Source of the DNA: Epinephelus fuscoguttatus
Taxonomy: Eukaryota; Chordata; Actinopteri; Perciformes; Serranidae
NCBI RefSeq assembly: GCF_011397635.1
Contig: NC_064753.1
Location: 38,111,822 to 38,175,821 of the forward strand
Direction of reading: 5' to 3'
DNA length: 64,000 nucleotides
The position numbers were made by a program, and so were the translations under genes. Shown piece by piece: positions 53,840 through 64,000 of this stretch (its first letter is position 1; every line of letters begins with the position of its first letter). The notes under the pieces were generated by a model. That model was not told where the DNA came from. It ran no database searches and saw only the letters and a program-made list of their open reading frames with translations.

Positions 53840-56800
53840 GATCAAGATTAACTTTATTGTCCCACAGCCTGGGAATTTGTCTTGGGCCCTACAACCATTC
53901 TGCAGTCACAGAAATACAACATACAACATAGTACATAGACCAATCAACATTATACCCAACGTAGCAATAAGAAGCACAAAAAGATAAATAAATAGCATCA
54001 TATGGTAAAAATACCTCTACAAAAATGCAAATCAGCATATGGTCATAATGCAATGCCAGAAACCTTGGTTAACCACAGCTGTTAAATAAAAGTAGTCCTG
54101 TAAAAAGTACAATATTTCACTCTGAAATGAAGCGGGCTGTCATAGTTTAAGGTGGCAAAGTATGAAAATACCTACAAACAGTATTAAAGTAAATGTACTT
54201 GGTGACTTGAAGAACAAAACTGGAATAAAAAAGGTCTTAAAATGTGATTTTGCTCCTCACAAGGAAAACTTTGAGTTTGTTTAATATGCTTTTGTGTATT
54301 TATTTGTACAATCCCAAAATAGACATTAAATTGTAATAAAGCTGGCGCCACATTAAAGCCCTTATCATGTCAGTTCATATTAGGCTTTAGTGATGCAAAC
54401 ACATTTTAAATTAAATCAGTACAAACCTGTTGACACAGTGAGCCTGGAGCTTCCGGAGCTGATGGAGTTTTAAATTGTTTTTTATATGTTAATGGATCAG
54501 TAGTATGTAAACATGTAAACACTGTATGTGTACTCCTAACACTTCAGTACACTGATCTTATAATACTTATGTAACTTTATTTCAGTCAAATGCACTGTGA
54601 CCCATAACTAAATGTTTTCATCCACCACCCATGTGCTGCAGCAACAGCAGTGCAGTGTGTACAATTTAAGTGTCTAATGCCCTGTGTGTGTCTTGTTGTG
54701 TCTGCACTGTGGTTAGGCCAGTTCCACTCAGCGTAAACACAGACGGAGCTGGTGAACCACAGTAGGTGAAAGGCTGTCCTCACGTCAGCCCCACAGGTGC
54801 AGTGTTAACCCTGAGGAGCACGCTGCTGTGCCAGCTTTAGAGGGTCACATTTTCAAAATAAGTCCCCTCACAACATCCCCTAGGGTCACAAAAGCTTTTA
54901 TGGCAACAATGACTGGTTTCATGGGCTCCTCTTAGACTATAATAAAAGCAGTAAATATAGAAATAGGCTGAAAAAGGAGGCTTTGAAGAGTGGCGTGGCT
55001 CCATAGTGGTCGAGAGAAAGCATGATTTGATTAAGTGAATGTGCCCTGTTCCTGTTTTCCTTGGTTGTGTAACAGAAGAAAACAGGGAATACGTTAAAGG
55101 ACGCACTGCAAAGCCATGAGTGAGACAAAGAAATTGTTTTCAGACAAGACGGCCACAGAGATGCAGTCACCTCTGCCGCCAGGATGGTTAGTGGTTGCAA
55201 TGCCGTGTCCCGTCTGACCTGCGTGAGGTGGATATGTGATAATCCAAACCTTAACTGTATGGAGTTAGAGGTCTGAAGGGAGGATTTATAGTGTTGTTTA
55301 TATGGTCTATTTGAGTCGACCACAGCAGACTGTTGCTTCCTCTGCTTTTTGGATGCACTGTGGAGAGGTGTGTAGTGGGGAAGAGACGGGAGCGACGCAG
55401 ACACACGTACACTCACTCATGCAGACAGTAAAACAGGCAGACACTTGCTCACATACACAAACAAGACCCATACTGCAGCTCTCATGCCAGTGTGGTGGCT
55501 GGTGTGGTTTAGAAAACTGCAGGGTTTGTTGTAGTCCAGAAAGCACGGGTGTCAGAAAACGATGTCCTCTATCACCACAGTGCTATTCATCCATGAATTA
55601 TTGTATCTGCATGAGGACAGTAAGTTCATTGTAACCTAGTTTCTACAAGCAACCACTCACTTTACTGGAAGAAACACTGTTTTGACTCACTGTTTGTATC
55701 TTTGACATTCTAGCCGCCCCTGTCCATCATGTTGCTGTGTAGAGTAAGACACAGAGAGGTAAAGTATAACTGAAGTTGAAGTCAATAAAGCCTGCAGCCA
55801 TGCTTCAGTGCAATGTTTTCTTTTTTTCCAAGGGAGGCCGTGCCCACAGCAGTCAAGCTTATATAACTGTTTATCTCTCACATTCAAGTCCAGACTGACC
55901 AGCTTGCACATGTTGTGAAGTAACACCCATTTTAAAATGAGTTAGCTACCCTTTGAGGGAATTAACACCGTCTCCAAATGATTTCAGGCGTCGAAGTTAA
56001 GTACATTATGAGTCACTGTTAAAATGCTGAGCCACGTGGGGACGTCAGCACACAGATCACCTGGTTTTTGAGCATAAAAAAATCATATATCATGGAAAAT
56101 AAACACTACAAAGTGAAAGTTTCTGCCTTGAAAAGTTTGATCCAAGCTAAATAATCACACTGACTGACTGACGGGATGAAATATTTTGGTGTTTGTGCTG
56201 CTCCGAACTAAAGTAGGCTGCAGGAAATTCTCAAGATGGATAACATTGTAACAGGATCTCCCGCTCAGTATCTCTCTCCCCCAGTACATTTGAATGCACT
56301 GGTGGTCTGAACTATTCAAACTCAATCCACACGACAGCCCATGAAGTAAAGTTACATAACTTAAACTTGAGCAGCAGCCAACAGTGAATACTTTGCAGTT
56401 ACAATTACATATACATTACTCAGCCTGTGGTTGTGTTTCAGAGCAGATGAATGAATATATGAAGCCTCTGGTTAAGTGATCACAACAATTAGCTGGAAGG
56501 TCATGGCAGATGTGAACCTTTATGTGTGTGACAACACATGCAGCAGGTATGTTGAAATGTATCAGAGGAGAAGTGGGTGGAGGAGGACTTGAGAAGTCGT
56601 TTGAGGGCATAAAAATGACAATGAAACCTCAATAATAAACTGTAACTTAACAACTCAAACGTGCATTGAAAAAACACGCTTTTAAGACAGATGCTCACTG
56701 TCTGCCCGTGTGTGTGTGTGCAGATGCTGCAGAAACACTGATGTGTCAATACTCCTGCCGTCTGTCTGGAGCGAGAGAAACCCATAAGAGCTGCTTTGTG

Positions 56801-58776
56801 CTCTGTGAATAATGCAACACATGCTCTCTGTGTCAGACCGCCATTTGTCGGTGTAATATCAACATTTTAGGATTGTTTTATTCCAGAATGACACATCAGC
56901 GGGAAAACAGTAACTGTTTAATGGAAAAAGATTTCAGGCAATAGATCTGAAAACATTATGTGGTTTGTTTTCAAAGGCAGGTTAGTTGAATAAAAAAAAA
57001 CAGCACGGTTGGATCTTTTAATACTATAATGAATACATAACTCGGGGAAAGCTGTAACTATCCTTGATTATACACACAACAGTCGCATGCAGAACTACAA
57101 AGAGGGAAAAAACGACTTCTCGTATGTAGGCCAAGAGTTTTCTTCCTCAACTTACAGCACTGACCTACTTCCTTTTCCATCCATACATGTCTATAGTAAG
57201 ATTACATAACGTGTGCTTTCACGGCAGAGTGAAAAAAAGGCCAGTGTGAAACATATTTCACTCCCTCGGAGGGGCGTGACACACCCATGACTTTTGTGGA
57301 TGTTTTAATTTAGATTTCATCGCAGTATTTTTCCATTGAGGAAAAATAAATGCTTTACTGACGCACATGCATGTATTTTTAGTACTTTTCATCATTTTAC
57401 TGCTTTATTTAACTTTAATATCATGCATGCTTTGTCTTTTGTTGATAGCCTACACATTTAATGTATCCTTTTTCAATTAAGTATTAATACACTGGCCTAA
57501 TGCTTTATTATAGCATTGCATTAATGCACGAGCTGACATGGGGTGTGTTGGTTAAAAACCTTCTTTACTTATGCAGATGAAAATGAAGTCTTCAGCTTTT
57601 TATTACATTAACATATTGTATTACATTGACCACACATATATACATAAAACAGCAGCAATATATAGACATTATGTGTCCCTGCAGTAAAAACACATTCAGC
57701 TATAGATGAAGATTTCAGGCAGGATGCAGGGGACACGTCCCTGTCAATATTTAAGACATGTACATTTGTACCCACCAATAAAAACATGAAAGTAGCAGAG
57801 GACTTTTGTTTGGACAAATTACACTGACGCCATAAATTGGTGCACAAAAGGCACAAATTGGTTCATAAAAACTCACCAGAATGCAGGAAATTAAGTGTTT
57901 GATGCTTTAAATTTCATGTCTCAATTGTTGAAACCTACGCCCATGCATTAGGCAGTGTTTGCAGCCAGGCTTACCGCAGCTTCATGGAGAATCTGACAAA
58001 ATGGTGGAGCTTATTTATTGCAACTGGAGGAAAGCATCTTTTGAAATAAATGTCTTTGCATATGGGATTAAACCACACCTCATAAGACATTAAAAAAGGA
58101 TTGGTGTGGGAGTGAAATCAGGTTGTCCATCACGTTTCTTTCCACTTTCTCCAAGTGATGGTCTGTTCGTATCCAGTGATGCTATTTCCCTGCTTAGAAA
58201 TCTGCTGAACTTGACCTTGTTTACACCAATCAGGCTTTTACTACCTTTGTGGAATAATTAAATACATCATGTGCTGCACGTACTTTATCATCTTGGTCCA
58301 GTAACACACTGTAGGATGTTATGCAAGTCATGCATTTACATCAACTGATGATGAGTACTATTGCACAATGTTATCGCTCTGTAAAACCAATGAAGGTGCC
58401 TCTGAAGTAGCTTCGTCTGAAGGGTAAACTTCTAGCGAAAGTGTGTCCGCCTTTAGATAAAGGGTTGTGTTCTAAACCTGAGGTCACAAGGTTACCTTGT
58501 GACTCCACTTATCACTCGCACCAACTGCTGCCTGGGAACAAGATAAGTGAACGCAGTCTGCTCATGGTGCTTAACTTAGCAGCCACCCAGGGCTGCAAGT
58601 GCTGAAAAGGGGAACTATATTTATAAACTTCAATTCACAAATGTGGGCTTCACACACGTGAACACTTCACAATATCTTAGTTATATTTTGTAGGGTTTCA
58701 ACTTTGTTCAACCTTCAGTGGAAGAGTTGATCCTTTTAAAAATAATCAGAAGAGCACAGAGTTGACAGGAGGATCA
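53840..58776. other. Intergenic DNA between bloc1s6 and nmrk2
   Basis: About 5 kb without a supported gene. 53840-53960 (TTAACTTTATTGTCCC ... GAATTTGTCTTGGGCC) resembles a short fish repeat also present near 61590. A perfect 21-bp palindrome lies at 58483-58503. ORFs of 60-160 codons here show no family features and overlap on both strands. Confidence 0.4.
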
Positions 58777-58782
58777 TTTATT
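58777..58782 (-). terminator. Polyadenylation signal of nmrk2
   Basis: TTTATT on plus (AATAAA on minus), 325 bp after the nmrk2 stop codon. No other candidate lies closer. Confidence 0.6.
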
Positions 58783-59106
58783 GACATAAGTGCAACCATC
58801 CTCTGAACATATCCATCAACTCTCTCTGGAGTGTGGGCTGTAACAAAGCAATAAATATGGTAGATATAAAAACATGCCAGCATTTTGATGCCATCAGTTA
58901 AACATTTACAAAAAATCGTAGCAGTCAGCTAAATGAGCTGCCAGGTAGAAACTTAAGGCAAGGCGGTGTTCTGCTTGCAGGCTGAGTACATGCTCCTTTT
59001 AGCCGATCGTATGACCTGGAACACAGAAAAACACAATCAGAAACTCACACTTGGACACAAAGATTTTTGTGACAGGACAGCTGGATGATTTGTGTACCTT
59101 TGTTTG

Positions 59107-61057
59107 TTAGAGAGACTTCTGGATTTTATTCAGGATGTCACCGTAGACAAAGTTGAACAGCTGTTCCTTTGACTTGGTTCCATCTAGCTGCACTGTAATA
59201 GCAAACATACAGTTAAATTCATGAGATGTTAAACTTCAAAATATGAAAGAGTGATGATACAAAAGAATCCGTAAAAACACACTTACAGACATCAACATCT
59301 GAAGCCTCCATGATGTTCTTGTGTTTCAAATACATGGGCCAGACGTGGCCGTCAAAGAGGCCGGGGGGGTCTGGCACCGTGTAGTTCCTAGAGCTGCAGA
59401 GAGACACAACACCAATTATAAAAAAAAGGTAATAAAACAGCAGACTAGACTGTAACAACCGGTTAAGAACAGTGTCTGAACACTGAGGTACGTACCACCT
59501 CCTCTTTTTGCATTCTTGGTATGGGATGGAAATAAAGTAGCGTTGGTTGAGCACGTCGATCAAAGGTCTGCAAGGGAAGAGATAAATTAATTTCAACGTT
59601 TACTGGTCCCCATTTCTTTTACAGTGAGAAACAACCCCAACAGAAACACAATGAACACATGTGCTTACCCGTAGGTGTAAAGCAGAAAGCCCTCCACAAT
59701 AAGGATGTGAGTCTCCTCCTCCTCCTTGTGTTCAGACTTTGGGACGATCTCAGTATCCAGGGTGTTATTGACGCCATGAGACTTCTCGAACTTCACTGGG
59801 TTGTCCAACCATGCATAGATCGTACTCATCATGGCGTCCATGTCCAGGGCAGTGATGACTGGAGAGCAAAGCAAAGAGGGAGGATGGAAGGAAAAGGAGA
59901 AGCGTATAGAAAATTGCAGAAAAGCATGTTAGGAAACACACGATCTGGGATAGAGTTTGTCTATATTGCATGCAGGTAACAAATGAAGCAACACCACAGC
60001 TGGAGCAAACACACAACACACAAACACATACACGCACTCAAATCCTTTCATTAAAAACCCAGGCTTACCATCGTACTGCTTAAAGCCATCTTCACCAACT
60101 TCAATCTGATCTTGGGGCTGAAACATACATTGATAAGATGTACCAAGGTACATTCCACTACACTCTGCTATATGGAAGGCTCTGATAGTGTGTTTTTAGT
60201 CACTAGGTCAAACTGTATCTAGCAACACAGGCAGCAAAGTGTTAACACCCCACCAACTTGTGTTACTCAGAGCAATCCCTTTGGTTAACTATATCCAAAA
60301 TTCAATGAGAGATGTGTGTACGTGGCTCACCTTGAAGAAGTCATCCTGGTGAACCACACAACAGTTGGGCAGGTTCTTGATCAGTCGGTTGGTGAGGGTG
60401 GTTTTCCCTCCGTTAGTTACGCTGAATGGAACAAAGCAATAAAAAGGGCAATGAATGGAGGACAAGGACACCCACTTGAAAAGTTGTAAAGCTGACAACC
60501 CTAAAGATTGGACAGTCACATTGAATATAGTGTCTAACATGCCCAAATAATACAGCAGTTATACATTATCAGTTTTCAGGTAATGCATTATTAAATATGT
60601 AATTACCCTTCACATGCCATTCATTTTCAGTTCATTTTGTAACAAAACTACCGTTAACAGACATTGCTATGATAGTCTCAAGTTAACTCAAATTTTACAC
60701 GTTTAGTGGCATTTTAGGCATGTGTTAATTCATTGTGAAAAAAGGGTGGGTCAGCTAACACATTGCAGGTTTACTTGTCTCTATCACATGCCAGTAACCG
60801 TTAGCTTTAGCTTTGTTTAGCTACTGAATTATTACACAAACTATAAATGAAAACAGATATATTTGGTACGTGAACAGCTCTACGACAAAGAAAAAGAAGC
60901 GACGTTTTGTCGCGTGTCATTATGACCACCCTCTCCTCCACGTGTACCGGCCTTTCAAGGCCTAGCAGCATCGGTTGGCTAGCTTAGCATAGCATAGCTT
61001 AGCCGCCGTTCATTCATCCGTTGGAACTCACCCGCCGATGCCGATGATGTACTTCAT
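59107..61057 (-). CDS. nmrk2: Nicotinamide riboside kinase (NMRK2-like)
   Basis: Phosphorylates nicotinamide riboside to NMN in the NAD+ salvage pathway, in the cytosol. Coding exons (minus): 61057-61032, 60421-60331, 60117-60069, 59858-59669, 59567-59499, 59393-59287 and 59192-59107. Phases agree and give 205 residues. The start [20 protein letters not shown] holds the P-loop (GVTNGGKT, residues 9-16). [12 protein letters not shown] (28-39) carries the catalytic Asp pair. [16 protein letters not shown] and [20 protein letters not shown] are close to human NMRK2, closer than to NMRK1 (GFLQYD, QPPDSPGYFDGHVW). A segment near residues 85-100 is acidic ([10 protein letters not shown]) and longer than in human. 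It lacks the long C-terminal tail of human NMRK2 (230 residues). Assignment to NMRK2 rather than NMRK1 is likely, not certain. Confidence 0.92.
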
Positions 61058-61430
61058 GATGTCGGTTGGTCAAAGCTCGTGGTGGGAAAAGTCGCTGAGA
61101 AGTCAAAACGTCAGTTAACCGGTGTCAGGATCGCGATGATCAGACGGGAAGAAAGCTTAAAAAGAGAAGGTTGCAACAGGAAACGTCAACTACTCGATTC
61201 CTCCATGGCACTTGTATTGAGTGAGAGAGCAGAGACGATGGTGTCGCTCGGACGCGGTCTTCCACCGACAGAGGACCGAATGTTCGCTGTAGCTGCTACA
61301 CATACTGAACACAGGCGACGTGATTGGCTATTTAAACACCTCGGGCCGCACGACAAACCTACAGCAACCAATCAGAAGCGGCTGTTACCGCAGCTCCCTC
61401 CCTCCTCCTCCCTCCGCCCATCCTTCACCT
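61058..61430 (-). promoter_or_regulatory. nmrk2 5' UTR and promoter region
   Basis: GC-rich compared with its surroundings and containing several CG dinucleotides. CCAAT-type motifs (CAACCAATCAG, 61365-61375; GATTGGCTA, 61321-61329) face the gene. No TATA box was seen. The plus-strand ORF at 61079-61435 overlaps this promoter and is not considered a gene. Confidence 0.5.
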
Positions 61431-61589
61431 TCTAACCATAACCCATGATGTAATCTTAATTTTTAATACAAAAAAAAAAGCACAAGTTAAGTTCTGTTTT
61501 TTACCAAAACCTTCATTTTCTATCAGAACACAAAGTGGGGTGTGTTTTTTCCCGCGTGCATTATCAACAGTCACTTTATTGTCACTTTA

Positions 61590-61720
61590 CCATTAAGATA
61601 AGATACACCTTTATTGAACCCCAGTGGGGGAAATTTGGCTGTTACAGCAGTGCAAGGACAGAAATACATAGGTAGATAAGTATATCTATATCTAAAATAG
61701 ATAAGTATACAAACTATACA
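61590..61720. repeat. Short TTTATTGAACCCCAGTGGGG-type fish repeat
   Basis: GATACACCTTTATTGAACCC, then GGGGGAAATTTGGCTGTTAC and a run of GATAAGTATA words. Similar text occurs at 53845-53890. It is a small dispersed repeat, possibly a LINE or MITE end. Confidence 0.45.
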
Positions 61721-61888
61721 AAAAGAAATGAGCTGATAAGAGGTAGGCCTACATAAACTATTTCACTTATACTGGTTATATACTTTTAATTTACTAAGCT
61801 CTTGAATGCACATCTTTTACAAGCAATTAATTGTTTTACAGTGGTATTGATGAATACTTCTTCCACCACCAGTGGAGTAAGGTAGTTA

Positions 61889-61921
<33 letters not shown>

Positions 61922-62620
61922 ACTGCCAACTGTTTATAAAAATGCCACAGGAATCTAATTTAGGATTCTCTGCTACTTTCCCCATGTTTGTTTCTCTCTT
62001 GTCCTTTAAACTGCTGCTTTTATGTTTAAAAGTCATGACTGCTTGCTGGGCTTGCAGATGTACTCAGCCTGAATATGTTACATACTAGCTGTAAGGATGA
62101 ATACATATATAGTTTTTTGTTAGTTTTCAATTTTTTTAGTTTATGTAGAATAAGTGTTTAACTTCGTAATAGATTGCTACTATTTTACTCAGTAAAGAAG
62201 AGAAAAGAAATGGAAAGAATAGAAATGAAAATCATGACAGAGATGAGTTTGCATTTTATAGCAAATAGCATCATATTTAATTTAATGTGAGTTTTCCTAA
62301 CTCATTTGGTGCCCTATGCAAGCTTACCATGTCTCCCTACCCCCCAGATTTATTACAAATGTGAAAACGGGCTAATAAGAAATCAACACAAATAAACAAC
62401 TTAGCTAAAAAAAATTATAAATAACCAATAATAAAGTGCTAATTGGCAAATTTCTTCTTCTTCTTCCTCCTCCTTTTTCCTTTCCTCCTCTTCCTCCTTC
62501 ACCATACCCAACAATTCTGTTGCATGTTCTGAGTGTGATCATCACTCACTAATAAAAACATTAAGGTGAACCGCGTTGCCATGACGACCACACCCCAAAC
62601 CTCAGCATGCTCTATATTCT

Positions 62621-62652
<32 letters not shown>

Positions 62653-64000
62653 CTAAATGCACTTTTTTGGGGGGTGGGGTCAGGATGGGGGCTTTTGGTG
62701 CCCCACAGCCTCTGGGTGGCCCCCTAGGACACTGCTTATGTCACCTAAAGGAAGATATGCCATCATTTTTAAGACTTACATAATCTCAGCAAGACAAAAG
62801 TAGGCCAACTAAATACATCCCTTTAATCAATAAGTTACTATTTTGAGCCACAGGGCATTAACCAAAGTATTTTCATTTTGCAAAACTATACTTTTATTAC
62901 ACCTTTAATACTGTATTTAAGACAGAAATGTTGTTCTTAAATGGCTGAATGGTTTATAAGAAATTATGTAGCCCATTGCTGTAGTTAAATCACCCACCAT
63001 ACATCATTTAAAGCTGTGACAGGGACCACTCCTCAAAGCTACTCTCAATTTTCATACTCAGTACTGTGGCAAAAGATCTTAACCTTACATATTTTGAATA
63101 TATAGTATTTCTGGTGTTTTAAATTGTGTTGGTTTCACTTTTACTTGAGTTTTACCCAGCACTGCACCTTTAAGAAATGACCTAGGAAAAGACTACAATA
63201 GACAAGACCTCCATCTTCTCAATGCAGAATTTTGTCCCTCTGTCCACATAGAAGGAACATTCTGTGAAAACATACGAGACAGTGAGACAGAGGAAGTTGC
63301 AAAAACCAAAAAGGGAGTATATATGCAGATCATTGTTGGTGGTGTTTCAGTTATGTAATCTATAGGAAGACAGGGCCTCTTTTTTACCACTGAGACCTTA
63401 ACAGCCACATGTTAATTATAGGTCAACTTTGCATTGTGTGCATGGTGCAGATGACCTGTCAGTACATCCCCCCCTTTATTCATTTTCCATTTTAACCTCA
63501 GTGCATTCAACAGTGTTATCAGCTGCTCACCTAACCACAATGCAATGTACACATAACATACAATGATAAGGCTGCCAGTGCTGTCACAGAGAACAGATCA
63601 TAAGCCCAGTGTCTGAATCAGAGAGACAAAAGACAAAGGATAACATCTCTTGACTCACTCACATTGCTGTGGTGTTTATTTCACCAGCCTGTTGCTGACC
63701 TCTCTCTGTTTTGTTTAGAAACTTCCCAACCAACTCCATGACACAGTTTCCTGAGGTTGCACCAAAATATTACTTATGTTGGGGTTTGCACCCTCGAGAA
63801 CCTCAGCTATGAAGAGGAAGTCGCCAAGTCAAGTGGAATTCAGTTTGTAAGATTTCTATTCATAGTTTGACGTTCATTCTGCCAATTTGGAGGAGATTTT
63901 CTTGGATTTATTCAAGTTCAGAACAATATAAAAACTTCCATATTCATGGACTGAATCCAGTAAATGTTTTGAGGGGGGCCAAGCTGAGATTAATAATTAA
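61721..64000. other. Intergenic DNA with simple repeats at the right edge
   Basis: A (CA)n microsatellite lies at about 61888-61921, a CTT/CTCC-rich stretch at 62450-62500 and a long T tract at about 62618-62653. No gene, RNA or named transposon was recognised up to the end of the window. Confidence 0.5.

Noticed and set aside
54937-55416. 159-codon minus-strand ORF
   Set aside because: No recognisable family, competing ORFs on the other strand, and no splice partners.
61079-61435. 118-codon plus-strand ORF
   Set aside because: It covers the GC-rich nmrk2 promoter and shows no domain.

Overview
This is vertebrate nuclear DNA, almost certainly from a spiny-rayed (percomorph-type) teleost. 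The evidence is the intron-exon structure with GT/AG splice sites, fish Tc1/mariner, Rex3-like and SINE repeats, and gene contents and order matching a known vertebrate block. All calls come from reading the sequence by eye. Exon edges were set by splice sites and by reading-frame phase matching across each junction.

Layout. (1) 220-3660, minus strand: the 5' part of nnt (mitochondrial NAD(P) transhydrogenase), six coding exons, running off the left edge. (2) 5.2-7.3 kb: a fold-back Tc1-like DNA transposon and 3' ends of two LINEs. (3) 7806-14678, plus: spata5l1/afg2b, a two-AAA-domain ATPase in 10 coding exons; one intron holds a broken histone H4 copy. (4) 15207-16044, plus: nmes1 (C15orf48/COXFA4L3), with the miR-147 hairpin in its 3' UTR. 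(5) 16.4-28.4 kb: intergenic, with SINE copies, an unusual 3.2-kb inverted-repeat element (20261-23431) whose right arm carries a large 21-bp minisatellite, and an old local duplication. (6) 28460-37076, minus: slc30a4 (zinc transporter ZnT4), seven coding exons. (7) 38024-45791, plus: bloc1s6 (pallidin), five coding exons, divergent from slc30a4 across a short shared promoter with two MiT/TFE-like sites. (8) 45.8-58.8 kb: repeat-rich intergenic DNA with one unassigned exon-like stretch near 48.4 kb. (9) 59107-61057, minus: nmrk2-like nicotinamide riboside kinase, seven exons. (10) 61.1-64.0 kb: intergenic repeats and microsatellites.

How the genes relate. spata5l1, nmes1, slc30a4 and bloc1s6 are neighbours in the same order and orientation on human 15q21.1, so this is a conserved block. 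nnt and nmrk2, both in NAD(P) metabolism, flank it here but lie elsewhere in human, so each side of the block is a lineage-specific synteny junction. slc30a4 and bloc1s6 both serve endosomes/lysosome-related organelles and share a promoter. No bacterial, viral or CRISPR system is present, and no virus-derived element was recognised. The least explained structure is the 20.3-23.4 kb element.
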